The notes below the pieces were generated by a model. The model made no database searches. It was given only the letters and a program-made list of their open reading frames with translations, and was not told where the DNA came from. 64,000 bases of DNA from Clostridia bacterium. GTDB lineage: Bacteria; Bacillota; Clostridia; Christensenellales; CAG-138. The position numbers were made by a program, and so were the translations under genes. The stretch lies in contig JAFWVQ010000034.1 of the NCBI GenBank assembly GCA_017523925.1, positions 62,001 through 126,000 on the forward strand, written 5' to 3'. Shown here piece after piece: positions 17,738 through 26,990 of the stretch; position 1 is the stretch's first letter; every line of letters begins with the position of its first letter.

Positions 17738-18823
17738 TTACGGCGCTCTCGTCGGGTCGGGCGGGCCGCTCGTGGGCTCCGGCGTTTCGCCGGGCTCATC
17801 CGTCCGCTCCGGCTCGGGCGTGACCTCGATATGCGGCGTTGCCTCGGGAGGCTGCGTTGACGGCGGCTGGGTCGGCACGGGGTCGACGTAGACCGGATAG
17901 CAGATCGCGAAGCAGCGGTGCATCGAGGTGCCGTAATAGGCGCTGTAATCGTCCTTGCAGGTGATGAGCGTCAGCCTTCGCGAACCGCCCGTGTTCATGA
18001 TCTCGTCCGGAACGTTGTTGTACATATGTTCCTCGACCCTTGCCACGACGTAGTAGGCAAACTGCCCGTTCTGCATCTCGACTATCACGTTGTCGCCCGG
18101 CTTGAGCATATCCCTGACGATCGAGAAATAGCCGTATTTGCCCTTATGCCTTATATGGCCCGCGATCAGCGTGTTTCCGCCGCGCACGGGATCGCCTCCG
18201 TACATGAACCAGCCCGCGATATATGCGGACTGCACGACCGCCATATGCCCGTATTGGTTGTAGCCCACGGGCTGAACAGGGCACACGGGGCAGGTGGATT
18301 CATAGCCAACGAAATAAAGGTTCTTCGGCTCGTACGGATTATACGGAGTCGGCTCCGGATCGCCGTAAACAGGCTTTGGCGGCGTATACCCCGGCACCTC
18401 GGTAGGAGCGGGCGTTGCGGGCGGGGGCGTTACCCCGGGCACCGCCGTCGGCATCGGGGGAATCGTGCTGCTCGGATCCTTGGGATCCCAAAGCCCGTTC
18501 AAGTACACCCACTGTGTCCATTCGTCCTCATCCGCATAGCCCCATGGCAGCGGAGTGGTGTTCGGCGCGGGCGACGGAAGCGGCGGCATGGTCGGCTTCG
18601 GAACGGGGGTTTCGTTATTGACCACCTCGTTGTACTTTTCTTCGACCTTGTTGCTGATGTTCTTTATCCAAAGCGTTTGATCGTTTATGATGATGTAGAT
18701 GCCCGCGAGTATCAGCACCGCCGATATCGCGTAAAGGATCATATTGAAGCGTTTGTTGCGTTTTCTGCGCGCTTCCCGTTCCTCAGGCGTTAAGCTCGAG
18801 AGGTCGATTTTTTGCTTTTTCAT
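17738..18823 (-). CDS. Sortase with proline-rich linkers on both sides
   Basis: A 361-residue membrane-anchored transpeptidase. One N-terminal membrane segment (about 28-46) is followed by a Pro/Thr linker and then the sortase beta-barrel. Catalytic residues are visible: His223 in LIAGHIRHKG, Cys289 in LTLITCKD, and Arg303 in MHRCFAICYP. The C-terminus is another Pro/Thr/Glu-rich tail of about 50 residues, unusual for sortases. It probably joins proteins with VPXTG signals (35349-36551 and 45288-46847) to the cell wall. The sortase class was not assigned. I chose the ATG at 18823 over a GTG at 18835 because AAGGAAGG would otherwise abut the start. Confidence 0.88.
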   Translation of the reverse strand: MKKQKIDLSSLTPEEREARRKRNKRFNMILYAISAVLILAGIYIIINDQTLWIKNISNKVEEKYNEVVNNETPVPKPTMPPLPSPAPNTTPLPWGYADEDEWTQWVYLNGLWDPKDPSSTIPPMPTAVPGVTPPPATPAPTEVPGYTPPKPVYGDPEPTPYNPYEPKNLYFVGYESTCPVCPVQPVGYNQYGHMAVVQSAYIAGWFMYGGDPVRGGNTLIAGHIRHKGKYGYFSIVRDMLKPGDNVIVEMQNGQFAYYVVARVEEHMYNNVPDEIMNTGGSRRLTLITCKDDYSAYYGTSMHRCFAICYPVYVDPVPTQPPSTQPPEATPHIEVTPEPERTDEPGETPEPTSGPPDPTRAP

Positions 18824-18942
18824 CCGTTTTTTCACCTTCCTTTTTTCAACGGACTCGGCGAACGCTCCGCACTCCCTTCTTTAAAACGGCGGACTTCGCC
18901 CATTGAACAACTAATTATATCAGATTTATCGCCGTTTGGCAA

Positions 18943-18971
18943 TTGTGCTTTAAAACTTTTTATGCTATAAT
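18943..18971 (+). promoter_or_regulatory. argS promoter
   Basis: TTGTGC (18943-18948), a 17-bp spacer and TATAAT (18966-18971), 41 bp upstream of the argS start. Confidence 0.6.
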
Positions 18972-19012
18972 ATAATGAGTATTGTTTTTTATACCCATTA
19001 GGAGGTTTACCC

Positions 19013-20728
19013 ATGGATTTCAAAGCGAGCCTCTGCGCCGCTCTTTCAAATGCTTCGGGCCTTCCCTGCGATCAGATCGAAGGTATGCTCGAAACGCCCC
19101 CGAACCCCGAGATCGGGGATTTTGCCCTGCCCTGCTTCAAGCTGGCCAAGGTCATGAAGAAGGCGCCCGCCGCCATCGCAGCGGAGCTCTATGAGAAGCT
19201 CGGCAGCGTTGAGGGCTTTTCGAAGATCGAGCCCGTGGGCGGATATCTCAATTTCTTCACCGATCGTTCCTCCTTTGCAAAAACAGTTGTTGAGCGCGTG
19301 CTCCGCGAGGGCGATGGGTTCGGTTCAAGCGACGAGGGCGCCGGAAGGAATGTTTGCGTGGAATATTCCTCCATCAATATCGCAAAGCCCTTCGGCATCC
19401 ACCATATCACCACCACGGTGCTCGGTCATTCATTAAAACGAATCTACGACCATCTTGGTTTTAAAACCGTGAGCATAAATCATCTGGGCGACTGGGGAAC
19501 GCAGTTCGGCAAGATGATCGTGGCCTACAACCGCTGGGGCGACCGCGATAAGATCGAGAACGGCGACTCCATGCGCGAGCTCGTTGCGCTGTACGTCAAG
19601 TTCCACGAGGAGGCCGAAAAGGATCCCTCGCTGAACGATGAGGCGCGCGCCGCCTTCCACCGCATCGAGATGCACGAGCCCGCCGACTGGGCGCTTTTCC
19701 AGTGGTTCAAGGAGGTAACTCTCAAGGACGTTTCGCGGGTATATGACCTGCTCGGCATCGAGTTCGACAGCTACAACGGCGAATCCTTCTACGAGGACAA
19801 GATGCCCGCGATCATCAAGGAGCTTGCCGACAAGGGCATCTCCAAGCTCGATAACGGCATGACGATCGTTGATCTTTCCGAATACGATATGCCGCCCTGC
19901 ATCATCTTGAAGAGCGACGGCAGCACCATCTACGCCACTCGCGACATCGCCGCAGCCAAGTACAGAAAGGAAACCTACGATTTCTACAAGCTGCTGTACG
20001 TGGTCGCCTATCAGCAGAACCTGCATTTCAGGCAGTTTTTCAAGGTGCTCGAGCTGATGGGCTATGACTGGGTCAAGGACTGCGTTCACGTCAATTTCGG
20101 CATGATCAGCATGGAGGACACCACATTCTCCACGAGAAAGGGCAACGCGATCTACCTTGAGGACGTTCTTAACACCGCTATCGAAAAAACGCTTGCGATA
20201 ATCGAGGAGAAAAGCCCGAACCTCGAGAATAAGGCGGAGGTCGCCCGTCAGGTGGGCGTTGGCGCGCTCGTTTTCAGCGTTCTTTACAACAACCGCATCA
20301 AGGACTATACCTTCAGCTGGGATAAATCGCTGAATTTCGACGGCGAGACCGGCCCCTACGCGCAGTACACCTACGCAAGAAGCTGCTCGGTTTTGAGGAA
20401 GGCCGCCGATGCGGGCGTTTCGCTCGATTTTGCAGCAGCGGATATCGACTACGCCGTGCTTTCGGATGAAGCGAGCGGCAATCTGCTTCGCGCGATAGAC
20501 ACTCTGCCCGAAGCGATTGCTCAGGCGGCCGAGAAGTACGAGCCCTATATCATCTCAAGAAAGGTTATTGAGATTTGCTCCTGCTTCAATAAGTTCTATT
20601 ACGATAACCGCATTATGGACGACGATCCCACCGTAAGAAACGCACGCATTGCTTTGACCGAGGCGGCACGCACCGCTATCCGCGTTGGCCTGTTCCTTGT
20701 GGGACTTGAGGCGCCGGAGAGGATGTAG
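19013..20728 (+). CDS. argS: Arginyl-tRNA synthetase
   Basis: A 571-residue class I synthetase that charges tRNA-Arg. The HIGH-type motif appears as FGIHHI in KPFGIHHITT, preceded by the N-terminal additional domain (starting DFKASLCAAL). The anticodon-binding helical domain is at the C-terminus (FNKFYYDNRI). GGAGG precedes the ATG by 7 bases. The next gene is prfB, after 235 bp that hold a perfect palindrome (TTAGCGATCGCTAA) right after the stop and nothing else I recognise. Confidence 0.95.
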   Translation: MDFKASLCAALSNASGLPCDQIEGMLETPPNPEIGDFALPCFKLAKVMKKAPAAIAAELYEKLGSVEGFSKIEPVGGYLNFFTDRSSFAKTVVERVLREGDGFGSSDEGAGRNVCVEYSSINIAKPFGIHHITTTVLGHSLKRIYDHLGFKTVSINHLGDWGTQFGKMIVAYNRWGDRDKIENGDSMRELVALYVKFHEEAEKDPSLNDEARAAFHRIEMHEPADWALFQWFKEVTLKDVSRVYDLLGIEFDSYNGESFYEDKMPAIIKELADKGISKLDNGMTIVDLSEYDMPPCIILKSDGSTIYATRDIAAAKYRKETYDFYKLLYVVAYQQNLHFRQFFKVLELMGYDWVKDCVHVNFGMISMEDTTFSTRKGNAIYLEDVLNTAIEKTLAIIEEKSPNLENKAEVARQVGVGALVFSVLYNNRIKDYTFSWDKSLNFDGETGPYAQYTYARSCSVLRKAADAGVSLDFAAADIDYAVLSDEASGNLLRAIDTLPEAIAQAAEKYEPYIISRKVIEICSCFNKFYYDNRIMDDDPTVRNARIALTEAARTAIRVGLFLVGLEAPERM

Positions 20729-20963
20729 AGCGATTAGCGATCGCTAATGTGCAGAGCGCGACCGCGCCGCGACAGGCGCGGAACCTCGATAACGAAAGCC
20801 CGAAGGATCGCTCCCGCGAGAATTATCCGCAGTCGGAGCTTCCGAAAGCGGCTTCGGTGCAAAAAGCTTGAGTACGTATGGCGCGAAATATAAGCGAAAC
20901 CATCGGTACAAAGCAATAAAATCAACAAATAATAATTTATATAAATTTTGAAAGGAATAGACA

Positions 20964-22065
20964 ATGGTTCTTTTAGATGAATATCGCCAGCAACTGGCGG
21001 CGACCATTGCAGCCCTCAAGCAGGCGGGTGAATCCCTTTGACCTGCCCGGGCTGACCAAGGAAAAGCAGGAGCTTGAAGCGAAGATGAGCGAGGAAGGCT
21101 TCTGGAACGACGTTGACTCGGCGAATAAGGTGAATATCCGCGTTAAGGCGATCGACAACAAGCTCAATAAGTATAACGGACTTATCTCCGCGGCCGAGGA
21201 TATCGAAACGCTTTTCGACATGGCCGAGGAGGAGGACGATCAGGCGACCGCCGATGAAGCCATTGCGGAGCTCGAGGATTTCCTCAAAAAAGCCGAGGAT
21301 TTCCGCATCGCGACGCTGCTTCGCGGCCCCTACGACAGCGCGAACGCCGTACTCAGTCTGCATGCGGGCGCGGGCGGCACCGAGGCGCAGGACTGGGTGA
21401 GCATGCTCTACCGCATGTACACCCGCTACTGCGACCGCGCGGGCTTCACCGTTAAGGAGCTCGATCTTCTGGACGGCGACGAAGCGGGCATAAAGTCCGT
21501 CACCTTCGAATGCCAGGGCGACAACGCCTACGGCTATTTGAAGGCGGAGAAGGGCGTTCACAGGCTCGTTCGCATCTCCCCCTTCGATTCCTCGGGAAGA
21601 AGGCACACCTCGTTCGCATCGCTGGACGTTACGCCGATCTTCGAGGATGACGACAACAGTATCGAGATCAAGCCCGACGATATCCGCGTGGACACCTACC
21701 GTTCGGGCGGTGCGGGCGGTCAGAACGTCAATAAAGTTTCATCCGCTGTTCGCATAACGCATCTTGCAACGGGCATCGTTGTTCAGTGCCAGAACGAGCG
21801 CAGCCAGCTTCAGAATAAGGAAGTTGCGATGCGCATACTAAAGGGTAAGCTCGTTGAGATCAAGGAGCGCGAGCGCATGGAGCAGATGGCAGATATCAAG
21901 GGCGAGATGAAGAAGATCGAATGGGGCAGCCAGATACGCAGCTACGTTTTCCAGCCCTATACGATGGTCAAGGATCACCGCACCGGCGAGGAAACTGGCA
22001 ATATCCAGGCGGTCATGGACGGCGATCTGGATGCTTTTATCCACTCGTTCCTGATGAAGTCCTAA
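20964..22065 (+). CDS. prfB: Peptide chain release factor 2, with programmed +1 frameshift
   Basis: Translation starts at the ATG at 20964 and reads 25 codons to CTT-TGA (21036-21041). It then continues in the +1 frame from GAC (21040), giving about 366 residues. This is the classic RF2 autoregulatory frameshift, in which low RF2 slows termination at UGA and favours the shift; a purine-rich stretch (GGCGGGTGA) lies upstream of the CTT. The SPF tripeptide that selects UGA/UAA is in VRISPFDSS, and the GGQ catalytic motif in [16 protein letters not shown] precedes the ATG. A gene model that starts at 20977 in the downstream frame is wrong. Confidence 0.95.
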
Positions 22066-22143
22066 GCCTTCCCCTTGAGGGCCACTCGCCGTGGAGGCTC
22101 TGCTCGCCGCAGGGGCGTTTGGAGAAAAATGAATAATAAGCTA

Positions 22144-22204
22144 GAAATCCCGCAGGGATTTCAACCGCAACTATTCATTATTCATTATTCACTATTCACT
22201 ATTC
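22144..22204 (+). repeat. Palindrome plus ATTCACT-heptad element, copy A
   Basis: A hairpin, GAAATCCC (22144-22151) and GGGATTTC (22155-22162) with a GCA loop, then AACCGCAACT and a run of 7-bp repeats (ATTCATT, ATTCACT). Related copies are at 22638, 28882 (reverse orientation) and 60865. It lies between prfB and ybaB. Confidence 0.75.
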
Positions 22205-22256
22205 TTTAGCAGTAGTGTTTTGTATCAAGAATAAATCTATACTCGGAGGTAACACC

Positions 22257-22604
22257 ATGGGTAAATTCAACGGCTTCCGCCCCGGCGGCGGCAATATGCA
22301 GGACCTTATGCGTCAGGCGCAGAGGATGCAGGAGAACGTGCAGAGGGTTCAGGAGGAGGTTGGCAACGCCGAGTTCGAGACCAGCGTCGGAGGCGGCGCT
22401 GTGAAGGTCGTTATCAACGGCAAAAAGGAGTTCAAATCCATAGAGATCAGCCCCGCTGCCGTCGATCCGGACGACGTGGAGATGCTTCAGGACCTGATCC
22501 TCTCCGCCGTCAACGAGGCGATCCGCACTGCGGACGAAACGATGGAGCAGGAGATGGCGAAGGTCACCGGCGGCCTCGGCAATCTCGGCGGCTTCGGCTT
22601 CTGA
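22257..22604 (+). CDS. ybaB: YbaB/EbfC nucleoid-associated protein
   Basis: A 115-residue DNA-binding protein with the central GGGAVKVVINGKKEFKSIEI core, flanked by a Met/Gln-rich N-terminal helix (MQDLMRQAQRMQENV). The family forms tweezer-like dimers on DNA and is usually encoded next to recR, as here. The ATG at 22257 follows CGGAGGT. The upstream dnaX partner of the common dnaX-ybaB-recR set is absent from this window. Confidence 0.93.
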   Translation: MGKFNGFRPGGGNMQDLMRQAQRMQENVQRVQEEVGNAEFETSVGGGAVKVVINGKKEFKSIEISPAAVDPDDVEMLQDLILSAVNEAIRTADETMEQEMAKVTGGLGNLGGFGF

Positions 22605-22637
22605 CGCCTAACGGCATTCAGTTGGTGAATATTTGTA

Positions 22638-22693
22638 GAAATTCCGTAGGAATTTCAACCGCAACTATTCACTATTCATTATTCACTATTCAC
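22638..22693 (+). repeat. Palindrome plus ATTCACT-heptad element, copy B
   Basis: Same structure as copy A. The hairpin is GAAATTCC (22638-22645) and GGAATTTC (22649-22656) with a GTA loop, then AACCGCAACT and the heptad run. The stem differs from copy A by a compensated base pair. It lies between ybaB and recR. Confidence 0.75.
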
Positions 22694-22703
22694 CGGTTCT
22701 GTA

Positions 22704-23291
22704 ATGGAAGCTCTCGATAATCTTATCACAAAACTGAACAGGCTGCCGGGCGTTGGTATCAAAAGCGCCCAGCGGCTTGCTTTCCATATTCTCGCCATGA
22801 GCGATGAGGACGTGCAGGCGCTTGCGGACTCTATAACCGAGGCGAAAACGCGCGTTCACTACTGCCCCGTTTGCGGCAATTTCACCGAAAACGAGCTTTG
22901 CTCGGTCTGTGCGGACGCAAGGCGCACGGGCGAGCTTATCTGCGTTGTGGAAAGCGCGCGCGACGTTATCTTTATGGAGCGCATCCACGAATTTCGCGGC
23001 AAATACCACGTGCTCGGCGGCGTGCTCTCCCCGATGGACGGCATCGGGCCGGACGAGCTTCGCATAAAGGAGCTGCTTTCGCGCATCGAAAACGAGGGCG
23101 TGAAGGAGCTTATTCTTGCCACCAATCCGGACGTTGAGGGCGAGGCGACCGCGAGCTATCTTGCAAAGCTGATAAAGCCCCTCGGCGTTCGCGTTTCAAG
23201 GATCGCGCACGGCATACCCATCGGCGGCAATCTTGAATATGTCGATGACGTTACGCTGGCGAAGTCGATAGAGAACAGAAGGGAAATGTAA
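22704..23291 (+). CDS. recR: Recombination mediator RecR
   Basis: A 195-residue protein of the RecFOR pathway, which helps load RecA on gapped DNA. Order of parts: helix-hairpin-helix (LPGVGIKSAQRLAFHIL), a four-Cys zinc finger (CPVCGNF and CSVC, near residues 57-72), then a Toprim domain (VVESARDVIFMER and ATNPDVEGEATA). Length is normal. Confidence 0.96.
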   Translation: MEALDNLITKLNRLPGVGIKSAQRLAFHILAMSDEDVQALADSITEAKTRVHYCPVCGNFTENELCSVCADARRTGELICVVESARDVIFMERIHEFRGKYHVLGGVLSPMDGIGPDELRIKELLSRIENEGVKELILATNPDVEGEATASYLAKLIKPLGVRVSRIAHGIPIGGNLEYVDDVTLAKSIENRREM

Positions 23292-23378
23292 AGCAGCCGC
23301 GCACGGCCTATTTATTATACTGCCGCTGTCCCACAAGTGGTTGGAAATCGCAATCTTAACTTGAAAAGGAGCTTTTCA

Positions 23379-23486
23379 ATGGTCACTAAAAATCCGGGCG
23401 CTGCCAGATTTTCATACAAAAAATACTATCCGATCCGCAGGATGCTTTTTTCGAAATTCGGCAGCTTTTCAAAATTCGGCGAATAA
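23379..23486 (+). CDS. Small 35-residue basic/aromatic peptide frame
   Basis: The ATG at 23379 has AAAGGAG upstream. It encodes a Lys/Phe/Tyr-rich peptide ending at TAA (23484-23486). The same frame is open again right after this stop and runs on to 23924, so it could be the 5' part of the next gene broken by a nonsense change, or an independent small protein. Confidence 0.35.
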   Translation: MVTKNPGAARFSYKKYYPIRRMLFSKFGSFSKFGE

Positions 23487-23528
23487 TTCAAGAGCGATTT
23501 GCGCGTCGATTTCGTAGCGAGGGTCCTC

Positions 23529-23924
23529 ATGCAAGCCGACGTGATGCCTGCTGTTGTAGTATCCGCAGAGCCGCTTCTCATTGCAGCTTATTCATACGAG
23601 TTTGACGCCGTTGTTATGCTTAAATTCCCGTCGGAACTTGCTTCAATGTATGACCTTCGCAAGGGAACGCGCCTGGTTTCATCAACCTATTACGGCGATG
23701 ACGGCGAAACGCCGACCGATATCTTTCCCGGCGAAAACGGCATTTGCGGCATGAACGATTTTTTCCCGATAATCCAGCTCTTTATCGCAAAGGACGATGA
23801 AAAGATAAAAAAGCGCACGGAGCTTTTCGACGAAGAGCTTTGGGCGAAGGTGGAGAGGCTCGCCGCAGATTATCTGAACGAGCACCCCGATACCGCGCGC
23901 GATGGATTCTTTTATTTAAGGTGA
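23529..23924 (+). CDS. Hypothetical protein
   Basis: A soluble protein of about 131 residues, if started at the ATG at 23529 (GAGGG upstream); a TTG at 23499 is possible. No family is recognised. It has a beta-rich first half (AEPLLIAAYSYEFDAVVMLKFP), a GDDGETPTDIFPGENG loop, and an acidic helical C-terminus. It is the first of three consecutive small hypothetical genes on the plus strand. Confidence 0.45.
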   Translation: MQADVMPAVVVSAEPLLIAAYSYEFDAVVMLKFPSELASMYDLRKGTRLVSSTYYGDDGETPTDIFPGENGICGMNDFFPIIQLFIAKDDEKIKKRTELFDEELWAKVERLAADYLNEHPDTARDGFFYLR

Positions 23925-23977
23925 GAAGGCGTTGCGCCGTCAAAATCCATTGAGAATAGAAGGGAAATGTAAGCTGA

Positions 23978-24445
23978 ATGAAGTTCTTCCTCGGGCTTGA
24001 ATGTTCCGGCGCGGCGGGTTCAATGTGGCAAGTAATGGCAAATATGCTTGAGCCGATATTCAATGCGCATTTTGAGGATAAAGAATACCCTTTTCTTGAA
24101 TCTATCGGAATTATCTCCGTCATTATGCAGGATGAATTCATCGATGCGTATCCCGAGCGAGTTTATTTTTCAAGGAAGAAAAAGCTTTTCGACGTTCGCC
24201 TTCATATTCCCTATAAAGCCTTTTGCTATTCAAAGGGAATCGAGCGCAGAAGGCTGTATGCTTCTCATATTATCGCCTCGCTGAAGGCTTTTGAAAGCCG
24301 CATCAAAACGAAGGAAGAAAAGGCCGCATTATGCGAAATAATCGGCATAGCGGACGAAATTTTGCAAACATGGCTCAGCACTAAGGATGAGCATGATGAC
24401 ACCGTAAGCCTTTTGCCGCTTGCAAAACCTATTGGGAAAATGTGA
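23978..24445 (+). CDS. Hypothetical protein, possibly immunity-like
   Basis: A 155-residue soluble protein starting MKFFLGLECSGAAGSM. Size, composition and the KSRIKTKEEKA-type C-terminal helix recall small immunity proteins of polymorphic toxin systems (Imm44-like is a guess). No toxin gene is seen nearby. GGAAATG is only a weak ribosome binding site. Confidence 0.45.
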   Translation: MKFFLGLECSGAAGSMWQVMANMLEPIFNAHFEDKEYPFLESIGIISVIMQDEFIDAYPERVYFSRKKKLFDVRLHIPYKAFCYSKGIERRRLYASHIIASLKAFESRIKTKEEKAALCEIIGIADEILQTWLSTKDEHDDTVSLLPLAKPIGKM

Positions 24446-24460
24446 TCTCCCTTGCGAAAA

Positions 24461-25030
24461 ATGCTGTTTAAAAAGAAAACACAAAGCAATTATGCACGCT
24501 TGAAGCAGGTCAGTATGCCCCCAAGCTCCAAACCCTTCGATCAAATGAACGGGAGCGAAGCGGAGGATTTTTTCGCTTGGCATTTGCGCGAGCTGCCGAG
24601 CAGGCTGCATAATATGGGCGTGATTCTCGATTTTGAGCTTTCATACACTCCGGATTCCCTTGCCGAGCTTTGGGAAAAGCTCATCGGCTATCACAAGCGC
24701 TGCTTCAACCGGCTGCACCTATCGCGCGGCGAACGCGAAAAGTTCGAGAATCTGCTCTGCTGCGCGGGGCTATATCTTGCCGAGGTGTTCGTTAAAAACA
24801 ACCCCGAAATAAGCTGGGCTTGCAATACCGAAACGCAAAAGGGCGATTATTTTTACAACAAGCCCGTGCTTATCGGCTTCAGCGACACGAGCGTTTCACC
24901 GCCTTTTTGCATGGTTTTCGAGCCCTATCACATGATTCATGTTCAAGCCGTCAAGATAGAGCAGGCTCGCATTGCCAAGCCAAACGATCTTCTTGAGCTA
25001 TACGAAAAATGGTGCGAACATATCCGCTAA
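24461..25030 (+). CDS. Hypothetical protein
   Basis: A soluble protein of about 189 residues, with the start taken at the ATG at 24461; a TTG at 24452 is an alternative. It is rich in aromatic residues and Cys (LLCCAGLYLAEVF, KWCEHIR). It is not recognised. It follows the previous gene by 15 bp and is closed by a strong terminator at 25056, so the three small genes probably form one unit. Confidence 0.5.
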   Translation: MLFKKKTQSNYARLKQVSMPPSSKPFDQMNGSEAEDFFAWHLRELPSRLHNMGVILDFELSYTPDSLAELWEKLIGYHKRCFNRLHLSRGEREKFENLLCCAGLYLAEVFVKNNPEISWACNTETQKGDYFYNKPVLIGFSDTSVSPPFCMVFEPYHMIHVQAVKIEQARIAKPNDLLELYEKWCEHIR

Positions 25031-25055
25031 GCTTTGCCCAATCTTTGAGTACACA

Positions 25056-25095
25056 AACGACCGACGCGCTTTCCCGCATCGGTCGTTTTCTCTTT
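25056..25095 (+). terminator. Intrinsic terminator
   Basis: AACGACCGA (25056-25064) pairs with TCGGTCGTT (25079-25087), followed by a TTTTCTCTTT tail. It lies between convergent genes. Confidence 0.85.
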
Positions 25096-25117
25096 ATCCT
25101 CACATATTGCCGTCGTT

Positions 25118-25369
25118 TTATATCCTTATCCGCACCCTGTCGCCGTCCGCGGACTGGATATTAACAAGGTCGAAATGCCCATTTTGGCGAACGTATTTTT
25201 TGACCGCCTTTGCGAGCTTCTGCGCGGTCTCCTCGCTGATCACGGGCGCATTCTCGGGCTTTGCGTGCCTATTGGCCATGCGCCATACCCACCGCCAGCC
25301 TATCGCCGAGGTGGGCACGGCAAGTATTATCGGCAGCTTCATATCATCCGATTTAACGTAGATGCGCAT
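25118..25369 (-). CDS. Small protein downstream of XRE regulator
   Basis: 83 residues; its ATG abuts the stop of the regulator gene (TAAATG). It has a short hydrophobic stretch (LPIILAVPTSAIGW) and ends in SADGDRVRIRI. That phrase echoes the SAEGDHVRIVVE and SADNDRVRVNL phrases in the regulator's C-terminal domain, which suggests a shared beta-strand module or a domain duplication. Function unknown. Confidence 0.55.
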   Translation of the reverse strand: MRIYVKSDDMKLPIILAVPTSAIGWRWVWRMANRHAKPENAPVISEETAQKLAKAVKKYVRQNGHFDLVNIQSADGDRVRIRI

Positions 25370-25858
25370 TTACTCCACCACTATGCGAACGTGATCGCCT
25401 TCAGCGCTGTCCACGGTGACGAGCTCGCCCAAAAGCCCCTGCTCAACAAGCTTGAATATCTCCTTGAAGTCGATGCCCTTCGCCCATTTATTGCCCGCAA
25501 GCAGGTTCTGCGTTCCGTCGCTTTCAACGAGCACCCGAATGAGCGCCACGGGCAGGTTCACGCGCACTCTGTCGTTATCCGCGCTGTCCACATATACCCT
25601 CAGCGTCAGCTTGTCGATATCGAGCTGCTTTGCATCGGCAAGCATCACCGCATCCTTCTTCACCCTGCCCATCAGCTCATCGAGCGAGATATCGAAGATA
25701 TCCGAGAGCTTCAAAAGCGTGTCGATATCGGGCGAGGTCAGATCGTTTTCCCATTTGGACACCGCCTGCGCCGAGATATTGAGCTTATCCGCGATGCTGT
25801 CCTGAGTCATTCCGCGCTGCTTTCTGAGCGCCGCGAGCCTTGTTCCGAAAGTTTCCAT
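25370..25858 (-). CDS. XRE-family regulator with C-terminal sensor-like domain
   Basis: 162 residues. The N-terminal helix-turn-helix (about 5-60) is typical of Cro/CI-type proteins: LRKQRGMTQDSIADKLNISAQAVSKWEN. The C-terminal part contains two copies of a short strand motif (VDSADNDRVRV, VDSAEGDHVRI). The ATG at 25858 has AGAGG upstream. It probably controls itself and the small partner gene. Confidence 0.75.
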   Translation of the reverse strand: METFGTRLAALRKQRGMTQDSIADKLNISAQAVSKWENDLTSPDIDTLLKLSDIFDISLDELMGRVKKDAVMLADAKQLDIDKLTLRVYVDSADNDRVRVNLPVALIRVLVESDGTQNLLAGNKWAKGIDFKEIFKLVEQGLLGELVTVDSAEGDHVRIVVE

Positions 25859-26086
25859 AATTTTAGCCTCTCTTTCCGCCGACTTTCCGCCGGCCACGAT
25901 ACGAGTATAGCGTTTTTCACTCCCGTTATGAAGCGACCGGTCGTTGATATTATAACCCAAAAGTTGATTTTTCGCTAACCCGTTTGTTGAGTTGGCGGTT
26001 TTTGGCGTAAAAAAGCCGATGAAGGGCTGTTAAAGGGCTTCATCGGCATGGTTTCTTTTTGCTTGCGGGCTTGCGCTTCAAACCAT

Positions 26087-26488
26087 TCACCTGTATAGGT
26101 CTATCCGGTACAAACAGTTTTCGCTCGCTTCGGCAAGGAATGCCGCCGCGCAAATATCGTCTATATGCACCTGCTGTTCGGTTTTGATAGGCTTACCCGC
26201 CCAAGCCTTCGCAAGATAGATGCATTTTATCCCCCGTGCGCCGCGCAGATTTTGAATCGTTTCCGAAAGCGCCTTCAGCTCCGGCGCCTCCGGGTCGCCC
26301 ATGCCCATCGGAAACTTGCAATCGCAGATGCTCTCATGAACGCAAAAGCTCTCGTTATCGTTTAAAGCCGCTTGCTTAACGTCGTGCTTCGTTCCGAGCT
26401 TGAATGAATACAAGGATTCCGAAAGAATCCGTTCTAAATCCTTGGGGTTCGTTTCCGTGTTCACTGCGCCGTAGATGAAGAAGCACAT
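26087..26488 (-). CDS. Hypothetical protein
   Basis: 133 residues, soluble, Cys-containing (ESICDCKFPMGMGDPE), with a well-placed GGAGG site. It is not recognised. It follows the lipoprotein gene by 39 bp on the same strand. Confidence 0.55.
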   Translation of the reverse strand: MCFFIYGAVNTETNPKDLERILSESLYSFKLGTKHDVKQAALNDNESFCVHESICDCKFPMGMGDPEAPELKALSETIQNLRGARGIKCIYLAKAWAGKPIKTEQQVHIDDICAAAFLAEASENCLYRIDLYR

Positions 26489-26527
26489 CGTTTTACCTCC
26501 ATGCTCAGTCTAATAATGACCGACAAG

Positions 26528-26974
26528 TCAATTATTCGGCTCTTCGCTCGACACAACGGCTTTATCAAACACCGTGCCGTCCTCAAGCTTGATATACATG
26601 AACTGATCCGAGCCATCGGCGATGAAAACGAGCTTGTTATCCTCGAATTTAAATTTGAAAACGTGCTTTCGCGGGTTCTTGGACGGGATTCCTTCATCCT
26701 CAATAATCACCGTGTCGCCCTCCACCCTGTAACGGCAATCGCCGATATAGCTGCTGATTAGGGTTTCGTAGTAGTTGCAGGTTCCGTCAGCACGCAAGTC
26801 TATCGAAAAGGTGTCCATCAAAAAGTCGGGATCGTTGTGTCGAGAGTAAGTTCCGGCAACACGGCTGTTTGTAGGATCGGGCGAAGCGCTCTGCGCCCCA
26901 TTCTTATTCTTGCACGAAACAAGCGCTGCGCTAAGAGCAAGCGCCGCAAAAGCGATGGTAAAAAGCTTTTTCAT
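26528..26974 (-). CDS. Small lipoprotein
   Basis: 148 residues. A lipoprotein signal peptide ends at the lipobox LVSC (Cys21). The mature part begins with a Ser/Asn-rich spacer, then a small beta-rich domain with alternating strands (GTCNYYETLIS, DTVIIEDEG, FKFKFEDNKLVF), like the barrel folds of many Firmicute lipoproteins. It is encoded right after the ABC exporter (16 bp gap). Confidence 0.75.
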   Translation of the reverse strand: MKKLFTIAFAALALSAALVSCKNKNGAQSASPDPTNSRVAGTYSRHNDPDFLMDTFSIDLRADGTCNYYETLISSYIGDCRYRVEGDTVIIEDEGIPSKNPRKHVFKFKFEDNKLVFIADGSDQFMYIKLEDGTVFDKAVVSSEEPNN

Positions 26975-26990
26975 TCTTCATTTTTCTCCT

